A DNA stretch of 64,000 bases from Variovorax paradoxus (lineage in GTDB: Bacteria; Pseudomonadota; Gammaproteobacteria; Burkholderiales; Burkholderiaceae_C), in NCBI RefSeq assembly GCF_030811855.1, contig NZ_JAUSRN010000010.1:97001-161000 (forward strand). Reading direction: 5' to 3'. Numbering within the stretch: position 1 is the first letter of the stretch; the number at the start of each line of letters is the position of its first letter. This document shows, piece after piece, positions 44,272 through 55,951 of this stretch. The notes under the pieces were generated by a model. That model was not told where the DNA came from, did no database searches, and saw nothing but the letters and a program-made list of their open reading frames with translations. Made by a program: the position numbers and the translations under genes.

Positions 44272-46353
44272 TCAGCGCTCCGGCACGCGCTTCAGGTCCT
44301 CGAGCCAGACCTCCGCTTCCGAGTCGCTCGGCGCGCGCCAGTCGCCGCGCGGAGACAGCGAACCGCCCGAGCCGACCTTGGGCGCGTTCGGCACGCAGGA
44401 GCGCTTGAACTGGCTGATCTTGAAGAAGCGGTAGAGAAAAGTGCCGAGATGGCGCTTGATGTCGGCCACCGCGTACTCGTTGCGCGCCGGCTGCAGGTCG
44501 TTCTCGGGCCAGCGTCCGCGCGTGCGGTCGCCCCAGGCCGCGTGAGCGAGGAATGCGACCTTGGTCGGCCTGAAGCCATAGCGCAGGATGTAGTAGAGAT
44601 GGAAGTCCTGCAGCTCGTAGGGGCCGATCACGTCCTCGGTCCGCTGGCCGGGCTGCTTGGACGATTCGCCGGCCGCATCCTTCTTCGCGTCATCGGGAAT
44701 GAGCTCGGGACTGACCTCGGTCAGCAGGATGTCGCGCAGCACGGCGCTGCCGTCGGCGCCCAGCACCTCGGTGGCCGCGACCCAATGCACCAGGTGCTTG
44801 ATCAGCGTCTTGGGCACGCTCGCGTTCACGTTGTAGTGCGACATGTGGTCGCCCACGCCGTAGGTACACCAGCCCAGCGCCAGTTCGCTCAGGTCGCCGG
44901 TGCCGACCACGATGCCGTTGTGATGGTTGGCGAGCCGGAACAGGTGGCTGGTGCGCTCGCCGGCCTGCACGTTCTCGAAGGTGATGTCGTACTGCGGCAC
45001 GCCCTGTCCGAAAGGATGGCCGAGGTCTTCCAGCATCTGGCGGCAGCTCGGGCGGATGTCGATCTCGCGCGCCGTGCAGCCGATGCTGGTCATGAGCCGG
45101 TGCGCCTGCGCCAGGGTGCGGCCGCTGGTGGCGAACCCCGGCATGGTGAAGCCGAGGATGTTGGCGCGCGGCAGGCCGAGCCGGTCCATGGCCTGCGCGC
45201 AGACCAGGAGCGCGTGCGTCGAATCGAGCCCGCCCGAGACGCCGATCACGAGCTTGTCGATGTGGCTGGCTTCGAGCCGCTGCACCAGCGACTGCACCTG
45301 GATGTTGAACACCTCGCCGCAGCGTTCGTCGCGCCGCGCCGGATCCGATGGCACGTAGGGAAAGCGCTCCACCGTACGCAGCAGGCCGCGCGGCACCTGG
45401 CGCGGCGGCGCCAGATCGAACTCGACGGTGCGCCAGCCCGCCAGCATGCTCTTGTGCTTCTGCACCGAGGTGCCGAAGCTGTTCTGCCGCATGCGTTCGC
45501 GCGACAGGCGCTCCAGGTCGACATCGGCCGCGATCATGTGCGAGCGGTTGCTGAAGCGTTCGCTCTCGGCCAGCATGTCGCCGCCCTCGCAGATCAGCGC
45601 CTGCCCGTCCCAAGCCAGGTCGGTGGTCGATTCGCCGATGCCGGCCGACGAGTAAAGATAGGCCGCGAGGCAGCGCGCCGATTGCAGGCTGACCAGCCGA
45701 TGCCGGTAGTCTGCCTTGCCGATCGTGATGTTGGAGGCCGAGAGATTGACCAGCACCGTCGCGCCGGCCAGCGCGGCGTAGCTCGAGGGCGGAATCGGCA
45801 CCCACACGTCTTCGCAGATCTCGACGTGCAGCTTGAAGAGAGGCATCTGCCGCGACTGGAACAGGAGCTCGGCGCCAAAGGGCACGCGCTCGCCGCCGAG
45901 TTCGACCTCGGTCGACAGCGCGGTGTCGGCGCCATTGAACTGCCGGCCTTCATAGAACTCGCCGTAGTTGGGCAGGTAGGTCTTGGGCAACACGCCCAGC
46001 ACGCGGCCGCCCGCGACCACCGCGGCGCAGTTGAAGAGTCGGTGGTCCACTCGCAGCGGCAGGCCCACGACGGCCACTGCGCCGGTGTCCCGCGAGGCCG
46101 CGGCGACCTCCAGCAGCGCGCGCTCGCAGGCATCGAGCAGCGCCGCCTGGTGGAACAAATCGTCGCAGGTATAGGCCGAGAGGCCCAGCTCGGGAAAGGC
46201 GACCAGCACCGCGCCGTCGGCGGCGGCCTCGCGATACATGCGGATGGTCTCGGCGACGTTGAATACCGGATCGGCCACGCGGTTGCGTGGCACCGCCACG
46301 GCGAGGCGCGCAAAGCCGTGGGTGTAGGGATTGGAGAACTCGTGCTCGGTCAT
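44272..46353 (-). CDS. nadE: Glutamine-dependent NAD+ synthetase
   Basis: A 693-residue two-domain enzyme: glutamine amidase plus NAD synthetase, catalysing the last step of NAD+ synthesis from deamido-NAD+, glutamine and ATP. The N-terminal amidase triad is seen as Glu in [15 protein letters not shown], Lys in [14 protein letters not shown] and Cys in EICEDVWVP. The synthetase PP-loop is [14 protein letters not shown], followed by [11 protein letters not shown] and [16 protein letters not shown]. Start ATG 46353 ([14 protein letters not shown]) matches the family; the frame extends 12 codons further without support. Confidence 0.94.
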   Translation of the reverse strand: MTEHEFSNPYTHGFARLAVAVPRNRVADPVFNVAETIRMYREAAADGAVLVAFPELGLSAYTCDDLFHQAALLDACERALLEVAAASRDTGAVAVVGLPLRVDHRLFNCAAVVAGGRVLGVLPKTYLPNYGEFYEGRQFNGADTALSTEVELGGERVPFGAELLFQSRQMPLFKLHVEICEDVWVPIPPSSYAALAGATVLVNLSASNITIGKADYRHRLVSLQSARCLAAYLYSSAGIGESTTDLAWDGQALICEGGDMLAESERFSNRSHMIAADVDLERLSRERMRQNSFGTSVQKHKSMLAGWRTVEFDLAPPRQVPRGLLRTVERFPYVPSDPARRDERCGEVFNIQVQSLVQRLEASHIDKLVIGVSGGLDSTHALLVCAQAMDRLGLPRANILGFTMPGFATSGRTLAQAHRLMTSIGCTAREIDIRPSCRQMLEDLGHPFGQGVPQYDITFENVQAGERTSHLFRLANHHNGIVVGTGDLSELALGWCTYGVGDHMSHYNVNASVPKTLIKHLVHWVAATEVLGADGSAVLRDILLTEVSPELIPDDAKKDAAGESSKQPGQRTEDVIGPYELQDFHLYYILRYGFRPTKVAFLAHAAWGDRTRGRWPENDLQPARNEYAVADIKRHLGTFLYRFFKISQFKRSCVPNAPKVGSGGSLSPRGDWRAPSDSEAEVWLEDLKRVPER

Positions 46354-46450
46354 GAACCGGATTGTGGAGCAGCCGGCGCAAGCGGTCACGACCGCGCGCT
46401 GCTGCAGCGCTCAGGCCGACGGCCATGGCCGCGGCCCGGCACGCATGCCA

Positions 46451-46855
46451 CTACAGCGACAGCAGGCGCTGGAAGAAGGAGCGATAGCGCCTCAGGGCCA
46501 GGCGCAGGTTCTCTGTCGAGGCCTGATTTGCCGTGTCCGTTCCACCATCGACCGCGTTGCGTTCGCTGGAGAAGGTCTGACCCAGGTCATCCAGGACCTG
46601 GCGGACCAGCTGATCGGCCTGGCGCACCGCCTGCTTCGGATCGTCGACGAAGCCGATCTGCACGGCATCCCAGCTGGCGCGAAAGTCTCGCGCCGCATCG
46701 GGAGAGAAAAGCGGCTCCAGCGAGTCGTCTTCACTCCTGGCGGGTGCTCTCGTCTCGGCCGCCCTCGTCTCGGCCGCCCTCGTCTCGGGCATGGGGCGTT
46801 GGTCCAAGTCGTCCGGCGCGATGGCGCGGTCTGCCTGGGTCGATTCACGGTTCAT
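46451..46855 (-). CDS. Hypothetical protein, paired with the next gene
   Basis: 134 residues. The N-terminal 45 residues are charged and contain a short ETRAAETRAAETRAP repeat. The C-terminal part has FRASWDAVQIGFVDDPKQAVRQADQLVRQVLDDLG, which closely resembles FSKAWNSLQAEFVDNPQGAVAQADELVRELML in the gene upstream. The two overlap as ATGA. Function unknown. Confidence 0.68.
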   Translation of the reverse strand: MNRESTQADRAIAPDDLDQRPMPETRAAETRAAETRAPARSEDDSLEPLFSPDAARDFRASWDAVQIGFVDDPKQAVRQADQLVRQVLDDLGQTFSSERNAVDGGTDTANQASTENLRLALRRYRSFFQRLLSL

Positions 46856-47445
46856 GATCGGACCTCCACCGGCCGTGCCGGCATTCTTTCCCGTTCGACT
46901 TCTCTCACCTCGAGCAGGTCATCGAACAACGCCCGGTAGTGCACCAGCGCCTTGCGCAATTCCTCTGTGTCGGCTTCGCCGCGCAGGTTGCGCGCCCGAA
47001 TGTCCTGTGCAGCGCGGTAGTTGCTCACCACGGCAGGATGGTCGACGGAGATGTCGGCCGCTCGGCGCTCGAAGTCGCCCATGGGATAGCCGCGCTTGAG
47101 CATCAGCTCGCGCACCAGTTCGTCCGCCTGAGCCACTGCCCCCTGGGGGTTGTCGACGAACTCGGCCTGCAGGCTGTTCCAGGCCTTGCTGAACCTGGCG
47201 CCTTCGCCCGGCGCAAGCGGAACGATGCGCAGCCCCTCGACGCGCTGCTGGCGTCTCTTGAGCTCGGCCTCGGCCTTCGAGCGGTTGCCCAGTTCCCTGA
47301 CGAGGCGCCCGTACTCCGAGCCGAAGCGCTCCTCGAGTTGCTGGGACTGTCGCTTTCGCTGATAGAGGATCACGGCCAGCGCGACCAGTACGAGGATCAC
47401 GACGATCGCCAGAACCAACCATGTCTGCGTGTTGACGGCATCCAT
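46852..47445 (-). CDS. Membrane-anchored hypothetical protein
   Basis: 197 residues. One N-terminal membrane segment (WLVLAIVVILVLVALAVILY, about residues 9-28) precedes a basic coiled-coil-like stretch, then the shared W-x-x-(L/V)-Q-x-x-FVD-x-P...AD-x-LV motif also found in its neighbour. ATG 47445 puts the membrane segment right after eight polar residues. Conserved in appearance but not a family I can name. Co-transcribed with 46451-46855. Confidence 0.72.
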   Translation of the reverse strand: MDAVNTQTWLVLAIVVILVLVALAVILYQRKRQSQQLEERFGSEYGRLVRELGNRSKAEAELKRRQQRVEGLRIVPLAPGEGARFSKAWNSLQAEFVDNPQGAVAQADELVRELMLKRGYPMGDFERRAADISVDHPAVVSNYRAAQDIRARNLRGEADTEELRKALVHYRALFDDLLEVREVERERMPARPVEVRS

Positions 47446-47629
47446 ACGCGTTTCCCTTCGATCGAACGCACCCGTGGTCCGCCGCGGTCGGCGGGGCATC
47501 GCGAGTGGGTGTAAAGGGATGCTGGTCCGGCGGCCGCGCCAAGCCAGTCGCCGAAGGGAGATTCAGCTGTGGGAGTCCACCTACAGCATGCCCGATGCAC
47601 GCCGCGGACCAGCGCGCAAGCTCACCAGC

Positions 47630-48796
47630 TCACCAAGCCGTCCACTTGGCCTCGCTGGCCGCGGAGGCCACCGTGCGTTCGATGAACCGCACGCCGCGTG
47701 CGCCGTCTTCCACGCGCGGGTAATCGGCCGCGAGCGGATCGGCTGCAATGCCCGCGAGCCGCGCGCGGATGTCGGCCACCACGCCGCCGTAGATGTTGGC
47801 AAAGGCCTCGATGAAGCCCTCGGGGTGCCCCGCGGGGAGACGGCTGGCGCGCCGGGCCGATTCGCACAGCCACGGCGAGCCGCGCGTGAGGATGCGCTTG
47901 GGTCCGTCGTGCGGCAGGTGCAGCAATTCGCTCGGCCGCTCCTGGCGCCATTCGAGCGTGCCCAGCGCGCCGGAGACGCGCAGGCGCAGATCGTTCTCCA
48001 GGCCGGTGTTGATCTGCGAGGCGATCAGCACGCCGCGCGCGCCGCCCTTGAAGCGCAGGAGCAGGCTGCCGTCGTCGTCGAGCATGCGGCCCGGCACCAG
48101 CGCGCTCAGGTCGGCGCAGAGGCTTTCGATCTCCAGGCCCGTCACGCTGGCGATGAGGTTCTCGGCATGCGAGCCGATGTCGCCGATGGCGCCGGCCGCG
48201 CCGCTGCGCGCGGGGTCGGTGCGCCAGTCGGCCTGCTTGTTGCTGCCGCTGCCTTCGACGTGGCTCGCAAGCCAGCCCTGGTTGTATTCGACCACCACCT
48301 TGCGCAGCTCGCCGAGCTGGCTCGAACGGACCATCTCGCGCGCCTGCCGCACCATGGGGTAGCCGGTGTAGTTGTAGGTGACACCGAAGACCGTGCCCTG
48401 CTTTTTCACAGTGGCCACCAGTGCATCGGCCTGCGCGCGCGTGTGCACCAGCGGCTTGTCGCACACGACGTGGAAGCCCGCCTCGGCAAAGGCCTGCGCC
48501 ACCGGAAAGTGCACGTGGTTGGGCGTGACGATCGAGACGAAATCAATGCGTTCTTCCGGCGGGCGGTTCAGCTCGTCGGCCAGGAGCGACTGCCAGTCGC
48601 CGTGGTTGCGGTCGTCCGCCAGCCCGAGGTCGCGGCCCGAGGCGCGCGCCTTCTCGGGGCTCGACGACAGCGCGCCGGCCACGAGTTCGATCTGCCCGTC
48701 GAGCGCCATGGCCTTGCGGTGCACGGCGCCAATGAAAGCGTCGCGGCCGCCACCGACCATGGCGCAGCGCAGCTTGCGAAGAGGTGTATCGGTCAT
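47630..48796 (-). CDS. Gfo/Idh/MocA-family oxidoreductase
   Basis: A 388-residue NAD(P)-dependent sugar or inositol dehydrogenase-type protein. Rossmann loop: [19 protein letters not shown]. It has [17 protein letters not shown] and the catalytic-site motif [15 protein letters not shown] (DKP in place of the usual EKP). The C-terminal domain includes [10 protein letters not shown] (GxxxxH catalytic His). Start ATG 48796 chosen. Last gene of the ROK/ABC sugar operon, so it probably oxidises the imported sugar. Confidence 0.88.
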   Translation of the reverse strand: MTDTPLRKLRCAMVGGGRDAFIGAVHRKAMALDGQIELVAGALSSSPEKARASGRDLGLADDRNHGDWQSLLADELNRPPEERIDFVSIVTPNHVHFPVAQAFAEAGFHVVCDKPLVHTRAQADALVATVKKQGTVFGVTYNYTGYPMVRQAREMVRSSQLGELRKVVVEYNQGWLASHVEGSGSNKQADWRTDPARSGAAGAIGDIGSHAENLIASVTGLEIESLCADLSALVPGRMLDDDGSLLLRFKGGARGVLIASQINTGLENDLRLRVSGALGTLEWRQERPSELLHLPHDGPKRILTRGSPWLCESARRASRLPAGHPEGFIEAFANIYGGVVADIRARLAGIAADPLAADYPRVEDGARGVRFIERTVASAASEAKWTAW

Positions 48797-48825
48797 CAAT
48801 CTTCTCGAGATTCCTGGGTAACTGT

Positions 48826-48935
48826 CCCCTCTCCCTCTGGGAGAGGGCCAGGGTGAGGGCATCGGCGTTTGCGAGCACGCTGCCTATGCCATGGCCGCCG
48901 CCCTCACCCCAACCCTCTCCCCAAGGGGAGAGGGA
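48826..48935. repeat. REP-like inverted repeat pair (R8)
   Basis: CCCCTCTCCCTCTGGGAGAGGGCCAGGGTGAGGGC followed, about 40 bp on, by the inverted CCCTCACCCCAACCCTCTCCCC...GGGGAGAGGGAG. Between the binding-protein stop and the oxidoreductase start; the hairpin may lower expression of the distal gene. Confidence 0.85.
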
Positions 48936-48941
48936 GGCAGC

Positions 48942-49904
48942 TCAGAACGGCGAGTTCGGGTGGTAGAAATCTTTTGCGTTTTCCTTCGTGATCAGCACCG
49001 AAGGAATGATCGTGGTCGCGGGCAGCTTCTCCCCCTTCAGCCGCGCTTCGGCCGTGAGCTTGATCGCGTCATAAATGAACTTGGGCGAGTAGCTCACGTC
49101 GGCGCCAATGCGCTTGTCCTTGCCGTCCATGATGGTCTTGACCATGCCCTTGGCGCCCGCGCCGCCAAAGATGATCTTGATGTCGTCGCGCTTGGCCTGC
49201 TCGATGGCCTTGAGCACGCCCACGGCCATGTCGTCGTCGGCGGCCCAGATGGCGTCGATGTTCTTGAAGCGCGTGAGGTAGTCCTGGGTGACCTTGAAGG
49301 CGTCGTCGCGGTTCCAGTTGGCGTACTTGGCGTCAAGCAGCTTGATGTCGGGATGGTTCTTCAGCACCGCGTTGAAGGCGTCCATGCGCTCGTTGTCCAG
49401 CGTGGTGGCAATGCCGCGCAGCGCAACCACGTTGCCCTTCCCGCCGAGCTGCTTGGCGATGTACTCGGCCGGGATGCGGCCGAAGGCAGTGTTGTCTCCG
49501 GCCACGTAGGCGTCTTGCGCACTGGTGTCGGTGAGGCCCCGGTCCACCACGGTCACGTAGGCACCCTTGGCTTTCACCTGCGCCACCGGCTTGGTCAGCG
49601 CGGCCGATTCGAACGGGAACACGACCAGCGCGTTGATCTTGGTGACGGTCGAGAGGTCTTGCAGCTGGTTTGCCTGCTCGGGCGCGTTGGCCGCGGTCTT
49701 GATCGTGATCTTCAGGTCCTTGTGTTCCTTCTCCAGGTCCTTCTTCGCCTGGTTGGCCCAGTAGTTGATGCCGCCCATGAAGCTGTGCGTGGCCGCGGGA
49801 ATCGAAACGCCGAGGTTCACTTTCTCGGCGGCGAATGCCGGCAGGCTCGCGGCCGCCGCGGCCGCCACGGCCGTGAGTGCGATGCGACGTGTGAAGCTTG
49901 TCAT
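48942..49904 (-). CDS. Sugar ABC transporter substrate-binding protein (RbsB-like)
   Basis: A 320-residue periplasmic binding protein of the peripla_BP_4 family. The signal peptide ends [13 protein letters not shown]. Landmarks: [76 protein letters not shown] and [19 protein letters not shown]. Transported sugar unknown (ribose, xylose, inositol or rhamnose-like). Follows its permease gene in the ROK operon. Confidence 0.88.
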   Translation of the reverse strand: MTSFTRRIALTAVAAAAAASLPAFAAEKVNLGVSIPAATHSFMGGINYWANQAKKDLEKEHKDLKITIKTAANAPEQANQLQDLSTVTKINALVVFPFESAALTKPVAQVKAKGAYVTVVDRGLTDTSAQDAYVAGDNTAFGRIPAEYIAKQLGGKGNVVALRGIATTLDNERMDAFNAVLKNHPDIKLLDAKYANWNRDDAFKVTQDYLTRFKNIDAIWAADDDMAVGVLKAIEQAKRDDIKIIFGGAGAKGMVKTIMDGKDKRIGADVSYSPKFIYDAIKLTAEARLKGEKLPATTIIPSVLITKENAKDFYHPNSPF

Positions 49905-49947
49905 GCTGGATGTCTCCTTGTGGTTGATGGATTGGAACGGGAACGGC

Positions 49948-50973
49948 CTAGCGGCGTCCTCTCTGGAGGAACGCGACGATGATGATCACGAAGCCCTGCA
50001 CCGCGGCGTTGAGGTACACGCTGATGATGCTGGTGAGGTTCAGGATGTTGCTGATGACCGAGAGCAGGATGGCGCCCACCACGGTGCCGGTGATGCTGCC
50101 CGCGCCGCCCTTCAGCGCGGTGCCGCCAACGATCACCGCGGCAATCGCCTCGAGCTCCCACAAGAGGCCGGTGGTCGGCGATGCGGAGCCCAGGCGCGGC
50201 ACGTACAGCAGCGTGGCAATGCCCACGCACACGCCGAGCAGCACGTAGGTGAGGATTTTCACGCGATCCACGTCCACCGCCGCGTAGCGCGCCACCTGCT
50301 CGTTCGATCCGATGGCCTGCACGTAGCGCCCGTAGGCCGTGCGGTTCAAGATGACGCCGCCGATGATGGCGACCACCACGAACACCCACACCGGCACCGG
50401 AATGCCCGCCAAGCTCGCGTAGTACACCGGCGCATAGAGGTCCGACAAATCGTTGTCGAGCGTGAGCGCGCCGCCGTCGGCAAAGTACGTGAGGTACGCG
50501 CGAAAGATGCCGAGCGTGCCCAGCGTCACGATGAAGGGCTCGATGCGTCCCTTGGTGATCAGGAGCCCGTGCGCAAGGCCGAACAGCGCGCCCAGCACCA
50601 CCGCGAGCACCGCCCCCATCACCACCGCCATGAGCGGCGAGCCCGAGGCGGGACCGGCCCAGTTGATGAACATGATCACGCTGCCCGCGATGAGAGCCGC
50701 CATCGAGCCCACCGACAGGTCGATGCCGCCCGAGATGATCACGAAGCACATGCCCACGGCGATGATGCCGATGAAGGCGGTGCGCGTGAGCACGTTCATG
50801 GCGTTGTCGAGCGTGGCGAAGTCGCTGTTCAGCAGCGTGCCGCCAATGCACAGCAGCACGAGGCCGATGACCGGACCGAGGCCGTGCAGGCGCTCGGTCC
50901 AGCGCGGCTTGCTTTCGCCGCGATGTTGCGCGGCTTCAGGCCGCGGCGTGGATGTCTGCTGTTCCGGTGGCAT
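49948..50973 (-). CDS. Sugar ABC transporter permease (RbsC-like)
   Basis: A 341-residue inner-membrane permease of the BPD_transp_2/RbsC family, about ten membrane segments. Landmarks: [49 protein letters not shown] and [24 protein letters not shown]. It starts 35 bases inside the end of the ATPase gene, so translation is coupled. Confidence 0.9.
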   Translation of the reverse strand: MPPEQQTSTPRPEAAQHRGESKPRWTERLHGLGPVIGLVLLCIGGTLLNSDFATLDNAMNVLTRTAFIGIIAVGMCFVIISGGIDLSVGSMAALIAGSVIMFINWAGPASGSPLMAVVMGAVLAVVLGALFGLAHGLLITKGRIEPFIVTLGTLGIFRAYLTYFADGGALTLDNDLSDLYAPVYYASLAGIPVPVWVFVVVAIIGGVILNRTAYGRYVQAIGSNEQVARYAAVDVDRVKILTYVLLGVCVGIATLLYVPRLGSASPTTGLLWELEAIAAVIVGGTALKGGAGSITGTVVGAILLSVISNILNLTSIISVYLNAAVQGFVIIIVAFLQRGRR

Positions 50974-52474
50974 GAGCGATGAGCTCCTCTTCTGTCAAAT
51001 GGTCGGCGTCGAGCGTGGCGACGAGGCGGCCCGCTCGCATCACCGCGACGCGGTGGCACAGACCGATGAGTTCCATCAGCTCCGACGAAACGACGATCAC
51101 CGCGAGCCCTTCGCGGGCGAGTCGCTGGATCAGGAAATAGATGTCGCGCTTGGCGCCGATGTCGACGCCGCGCGTGGGCTCGTCGAGCACCACCACCTTG
51201 GGCTTGGGCTGCAGCACTTTGGCGAGCGCGAGCTTCTGCTGGTTGCCGCCCGAGAGCGAAGATGCCTTGACGTCGAGCGAGCCGGTGCGAATGCCGTAGT
51301 CCTTCACGGCCTCGGCCAGCGCGCCGCGTTCGGCCTCGGGCTGGAGCCAGGGCTGCGCATAGCGCTCGAGCGCCATCAGCGTGAGGTTCTGGCGCAGGCC
51401 GAAGTTCACGTGCAAGCCCTTGCCCTTGCGGTCTTCGCTCAGGTAGGTGAGGCCGTGCCGCGCCGCGTCGCGCGGATTGCGCCAGCCCGTCTGGTGCGGC
51501 ACTGGCTTGCCGAGCATTTCGACATCGCCGCTGGCGGGCCGAAGGCCCAACAGGCCTTCGAACAGCTCGGTGCGGCCGGCGCCCACAAGGCCCGCAAAGC
51601 CGAGGATCTCGCCGGGGCGCACCTCGAAGTCGACGTCGTGCGCCCAGCCGGGCACGCTGAAGTTGCGCACCCGCATGGCGGGCGCATCGGCCGCCACCAC
51701 CACGTCGCGCGGCGGGTACAGGTCGGCGAGTTCACGGCCCACCATGAGATTGGCCATCTGGTGGCGCGTGACCTGGGGCGTGGGTGCGCGCGCCACGAAG
51801 CGGCCGTCACGCATCACGATCACCTCGTCGGTCACCTGCTCGACCTCGTCCAGCTTGTGCGAGATGTAGACGATGGTCACGCCGTCGGCGCGCAGCTGCG
51901 CAATGAGCTTGAAGAGGCGCTCGGTCTCGCCGGGCGTGAGCGTGGCGGTCGGCTCGTCCATGATGAGCAGGCGCGCGCGTCGTGCGATGGCCTTGGCAAT
52001 CTCTACCAGCTGCTTCTCGGCCACGATGAGCCGCCGCACCTTGGTGCGCGGATCGACTTGCAGGCCGACGGCGGCGAGCGCTGCCGCAGCATCGCGTTCC
52101 ATCGACGCATCGTCGAGCAGCCAGCCTTTCTTCTTCTCGTGGCCGAGGAAGATGTTCTGCGCCACGCTCAGGTCTTCGGCGAGATTGAACTCCTGGTGGA
52201 TCAGCACGATGCCCAGCGCCTCGGCATCGCGCGAACTCGCGAACTGCTGCGGCTGTCCGTTGACGCGCAGCGCGCCGCCGGTGAGCGACTCGTACCCCGC
52301 AAGAATCTTCATCAGCGTCGACTTGCCGGCGCCGTTCTCGCCGAGCAATCCGTAGACGCGTCCGGGCGCGAGCGAAAAGCTCACGCCGTGCAGCACCTGC
52401 ACCGGGCCGAAGGCCTTCACCACGCCGTCGAATTCGACCGCGACGCTTCCCTTGGTTGCTGCCTGTGCCGTCAT
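50936..52474 (-). CDS. Sugar ABC transporter ATP-binding protein (RbsA-like)
   Basis: A 512-residue protein with duplicated ABC domains. Domain 1: Walker [17 protein letters not shown]-loop [21 protein letters not shown], Walker [14 protein letters not shown]. Domain 2: [36 protein letters not shown] signature and [17 protein letters not shown]. It is the energy module of the RbsABC-type importer. ATG 52474 overlaps the ROK stop (ATGA). Confidence 0.92.
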   Translation of the reverse strand: MTAQAATKGSVAVEFDGVVKAFGPVQVLHGVSFSLAPGRVYGLLGENGAGKSTLMKILAGYESLTGGALRVNGQPQQFASSRDAEALGIVLIHQEFNLAEDLSVAQNIFLGHEKKKGWLLDDASMERDAAAALAAVGLQVDPRTKVRRLIVAEKQLVEIAKAIARRARLLIMDEPTATLTPGETERLFKLIAQLRADGVTIVYISHKLDEVEQVTDEVIVMRDGRFVARAPTPQVTRHQMANLMVGRELADLYPPRDVVVAADAPAMRVRNFSVPGWAHDVDFEVRPGEILGFAGLVGAGRTELFEGLLGLRPASGDVEMLGKPVPHQTGWRNPRDAARHGLTYLSEDRKGKGLHVNFGLRQNLTLMALERYAQPWLQPEAERGALAEAVKDYGIRTGSLDVKASSLSGGNQQKLALAKVLQPKPKVVVLDEPTRGVDIGAKRDIYFLIQRLAREGLAVIVVSSELMELIGLCHRVAVMRAGRLVATLDADHLTEEELIAHATGTADIHAAA

Positions 52475-53673
52475 GGCGCCACCCCGCGGACTTTCAGTGT
52501 TTCGTGCATTGCGAGCACGCCTGCGCCGATCAGCCCGCCCTGCACGCCCAGTGGCGTGTACTGGATTTCCAGGTGGCGCGTGGAGAGCGCGAGCGAGCGC
52601 TGGTAGACGCTCTGCCGCACGGCCGCGAGAAACAACGGCCCGATGCGCGTGATGCCGCCGCCGATGAACACATGCGACGGATTGAAGAAGTTCACCACCG
52701 ACGCCAGCATCTGGCCGATGAGATTGCCGGCCCGCTGGATGATGCCGTTGGCGGCCGTATCGCCGGCGCGGCTCGCCTGGCCTACGTCGACGGCGTCGAT
52801 GCGCCCGTGCACGCGCAAGCATTCGGCGAGCAAGGCGCTCTCGCCGGCTTCGGCCGCCTGCACGGCCATGCGCGTGATGGCCGGCCCCGCGGCCATGGCC
52901 TCGACGCAGCCGACGTTGCCGCAGTGGCAGCGCGGGCCCTCTTGGTCGACGCAGATGTGGCCCACGTCGCCGGCCGAACCGGCCGCGCCGCGATAGACCT
53001 CGCCGTGGCAGACGATGCCGCAGCCGATGCCGGTGCCGATCTTGATCACGAGAAAGTTGTTTAGCGAGCGCTTCAGCCGCCAGAGCTCGCCGAGCGCCAT
53101 CAGGTTCACGTCGTTGTCGACGAAAACCGGCGCGGCGTAGTCCTCCCGCAGGTAGTCGCGGATCGAGAAGCTGTCCCAGGCCGGCATGAGCGGCGGGTTC
53201 ACCAGCTGCCCGATCTCGAAGTTGACCGGACCGGGCACGCCGATGCCAATGCCCAGCACGTTCCTGGCGCTGCTGTTGCAGCGCGCGAGCAGTTCACGCA
53301 TGAGCACGCGCACCCGCGCCAGCACCACGGCGGGGCCTTCGCGCACGTCGGCCGGTTCGTCGTGCTGCGCGAGAACGGTGAGGTCGGGGCGCAGCACCGC
53401 GACGTCGAGGCTGGTGGCGCCGATGTCGATGCCCACGAGCACGCCCAGGCCGGCGTGGAGCTGGAGGTTTTCGGCACGCCGTCCGCCCGACGAGCGCTGC
53501 AGTCCGGCTTCGGCCAAGAGGCCTTGGTCGACCAGGCCCGCAATCAGCGCATTGGCCTTGCTCTTGGAGAAGCCGAGCTGCTCGGCCATGGCATGGCGCG
53601 ATCCGCCGGCAGACCAGAAGGTGGTCTCCAGCAATCGCATTTCGTCCGCAGTGATGCCACTCCAGGGTGCCAC
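52471..53673 (-). CDS. ROK-family transcriptional regulator
   Basis: A 400-residue ROK-family repressor. The N-terminal winged HTH (SRHAMAEQLGFSKSKANALIAGLVDQGL) precedes the ROK sugar-kinase-like domain with VLVGIDIGATSLDVAVL, GIGIGVPGPVN, and the zinc motif HICVDQEGPRCHCGNVGCVEAM (C-x-C-x4-C). GTG 53673 has GGAGAC nine bases upstream. First gene of the sugar operon, so it probably senses the substrate and autoregulates. Confidence 0.88.
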   Translation of the reverse strand: MAPWSGITADEMRLLETTFWSAGGSRHAMAEQLGFSKSKANALIAGLVDQGLLAEAGLQRSSGGRRAENLQLHAGLGVLVGIDIGATSLDVAVLRPDLTVLAQHDEPADVREGPAVVLARVRVLMRELLARCNSSARNVLGIGIGVPGPVNFEIGQLVNPPLMPAWDSFSIRDYLREDYAAPVFVDNDVNLMALGELWRLKRSLNNFLVIKIGTGIGCGIVCHGEVYRGAAGSAGDVGHICVDQEGPRCHCGNVGCVEAMAAGPAITRMAVQAAEAGESALLAECLRVHGRIDAVDVGQASRAGDTAANGIIQRAGNLIGQMLASVVNFFNPSHVFIGGGITRIGPLFLAAVRQSVYQRSLALSTRHLEIQYTPLGVQGGLIGAGVLAMHETLKVRGVAP

Positions 53674-53771
53674 GCGCCATGTCTCCGATATTCTTTTGCC
53701 ATCCCGCAGCGGATGCTGTTCGGGCGGAATGCGAATACTAGGTGCGCGGCTTCAGCCGAACAAGATCGAAC

Positions 53772-53792
53772 TTTGACCAAATTTGGATCAAA
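53772..53792. promoter_or_regulatory. Candidate ROK operator
   Basis: TTTGACCAAATTTGGATCAAA is an imperfect inverted repeat (TTTGAcCaAA / TTTGGaTCAAA) about 100 bp before the ROK start. AT-rich TTTGG...CCAAA half-sites are typical of ROK/NagC-type sites. Position fits autoregulation. It also resembles a RutR box, but the spacing differs. Confidence 0.5.
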
Positions 53793-53819
53793 ACGGCACA
53801 ACCCGAAGCGCCAGACGCG

Positions 53820-53845
53820 AAAAAGCCGCCCGGAGGCGGCTTTTT
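53820..53845 (-). terminator. Intrinsic terminator of the atp operon
   Basis: AAAAAGCCGCC-CGGA-GGCGGCTTTTT with T-run on the minus strand, 31 bp past the atpC stop. Perfect seven-base GC core. Confidence 0.88.
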
Positions 53846-53876
53846 GTGAAGCAACGACGAAGAGCCTTCTTCGCGC

Positions 53877-54296
53877 TTACTTTTTCTGGCGGTACTTGCG
53901 CAGCGCTGCGAGCTGCGCAGCCATCACGGCGAGTTCCGACTGCGCCATTGCGATGTCGATGTCGGTCCTGGCGTTCTTGAGCGCTTCCTCGGCGGCCGCC
54001 TTGGCCTTGTTGGCCTTCTCGTCGTCGAGGTCCTTGCCGCGGATGGCGGTGTCGGACAGCACGGTGACGGCGTTGGGCTGCACTTCGAGAATGCCGCCGG
54101 CCACGAAGACGAACTCTTCGCCGCCATCGGCCGTTTCGATGCGCACCGCACCGGGACGGATACGCGTGATCAGCGGGGTGTGGCGCGGATAGATGCCGAG
54201 CTCACCGGCTTCACCGGGCAGCGCGACGAACTTGGCTTCGCCCGAGAAGATCGACTCTTCCGCGCTGACCACGTCCACATGAATGGTGTTTGCCAT
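53877..54296 (-). CDS. atpC: F1 ATP synthase epsilon subunit
   Basis: A 139-residue epsilon subunit. The N-terminal beta barrel ([44 protein letters not shown]) is followed by the two-helix C-terminal domain ([21 protein letters not shown]). It couples the central stalk to the rotor and restrains ATP hydrolysis. Last gene of the operon. Confidence 0.96.
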   Translation of the reverse strand: MANTIHVDVVSAEESIFSGEAKFVALPGEAGELGIYPRHTPLITRIRPGAVRIETADGGEEFVFVAGGILEVQPNAVTVLSDTAIRGKDLDDEKANKAKAAAEEALKNARTDIDIAMAQSELAVMAAQLAALRKYRQKK

Positions 54297-54367
54297 CTTT
54301 TTTCCTTTGCCGTTCTATGGAGAACATCGGAAAGCAAGCAGTCGGCCGTCTGGTGAGGCGCCGCGCA

Positions 54368-54385
54368 GCCGTACAGAAGTACGGC
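54368..54385 (-). other. Short perfect hairpin between atpD and atpC
   Basis: GCCGTAC-AGAA-GTACGGC, a seven-base stem and four-base loop in the 127-bp atpD-atpC gap. No T-run follows, so it is more likely an mRNA structure (stability or processing) than a terminator. Confidence 0.55.
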
Positions 54386-54423
54386 GAGCACGGCAACGAA
54401 GCCAGGGGGTCGACCGCGCCGCT

Positions 54424-55842
<1,419 letters not shown>

Positions 55843-55861
55843 TCAATAATGTTGCGACAGG

Positions 55862-55908
55862 TTCTTGCAGAAGCGTCCTTGTGCCATCGCGGGCCGCTTT
55901 TGCAAGAA
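55862..55908 (-). other. Long inverted repeat between the lipoprotein gene and atpD
   Basis: TTCTTGCAGAAGCG (55862-55875) and CGCTTTTGCAAGAA (55895-55908) are complementary at 13 of 14 bases around a 19-base loop. In the leader of atpD, downstream of the inserted lipoprotein gene. Could be an RNA processing site or a partial terminator that separates expression of the two parts of the operon. Confidence 0.6.
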
Positions 55909-55951
55909 TGCCGGACGGGCCGGCACCCTTGATTTCAGATACTTCTTCCGA

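Noticed and set aside
44164-46857. A ~900-codon plus-strand frame opposite nadE
   Set aside because: Shadow of the third-position GC bias of nadE; no recognisable domain.
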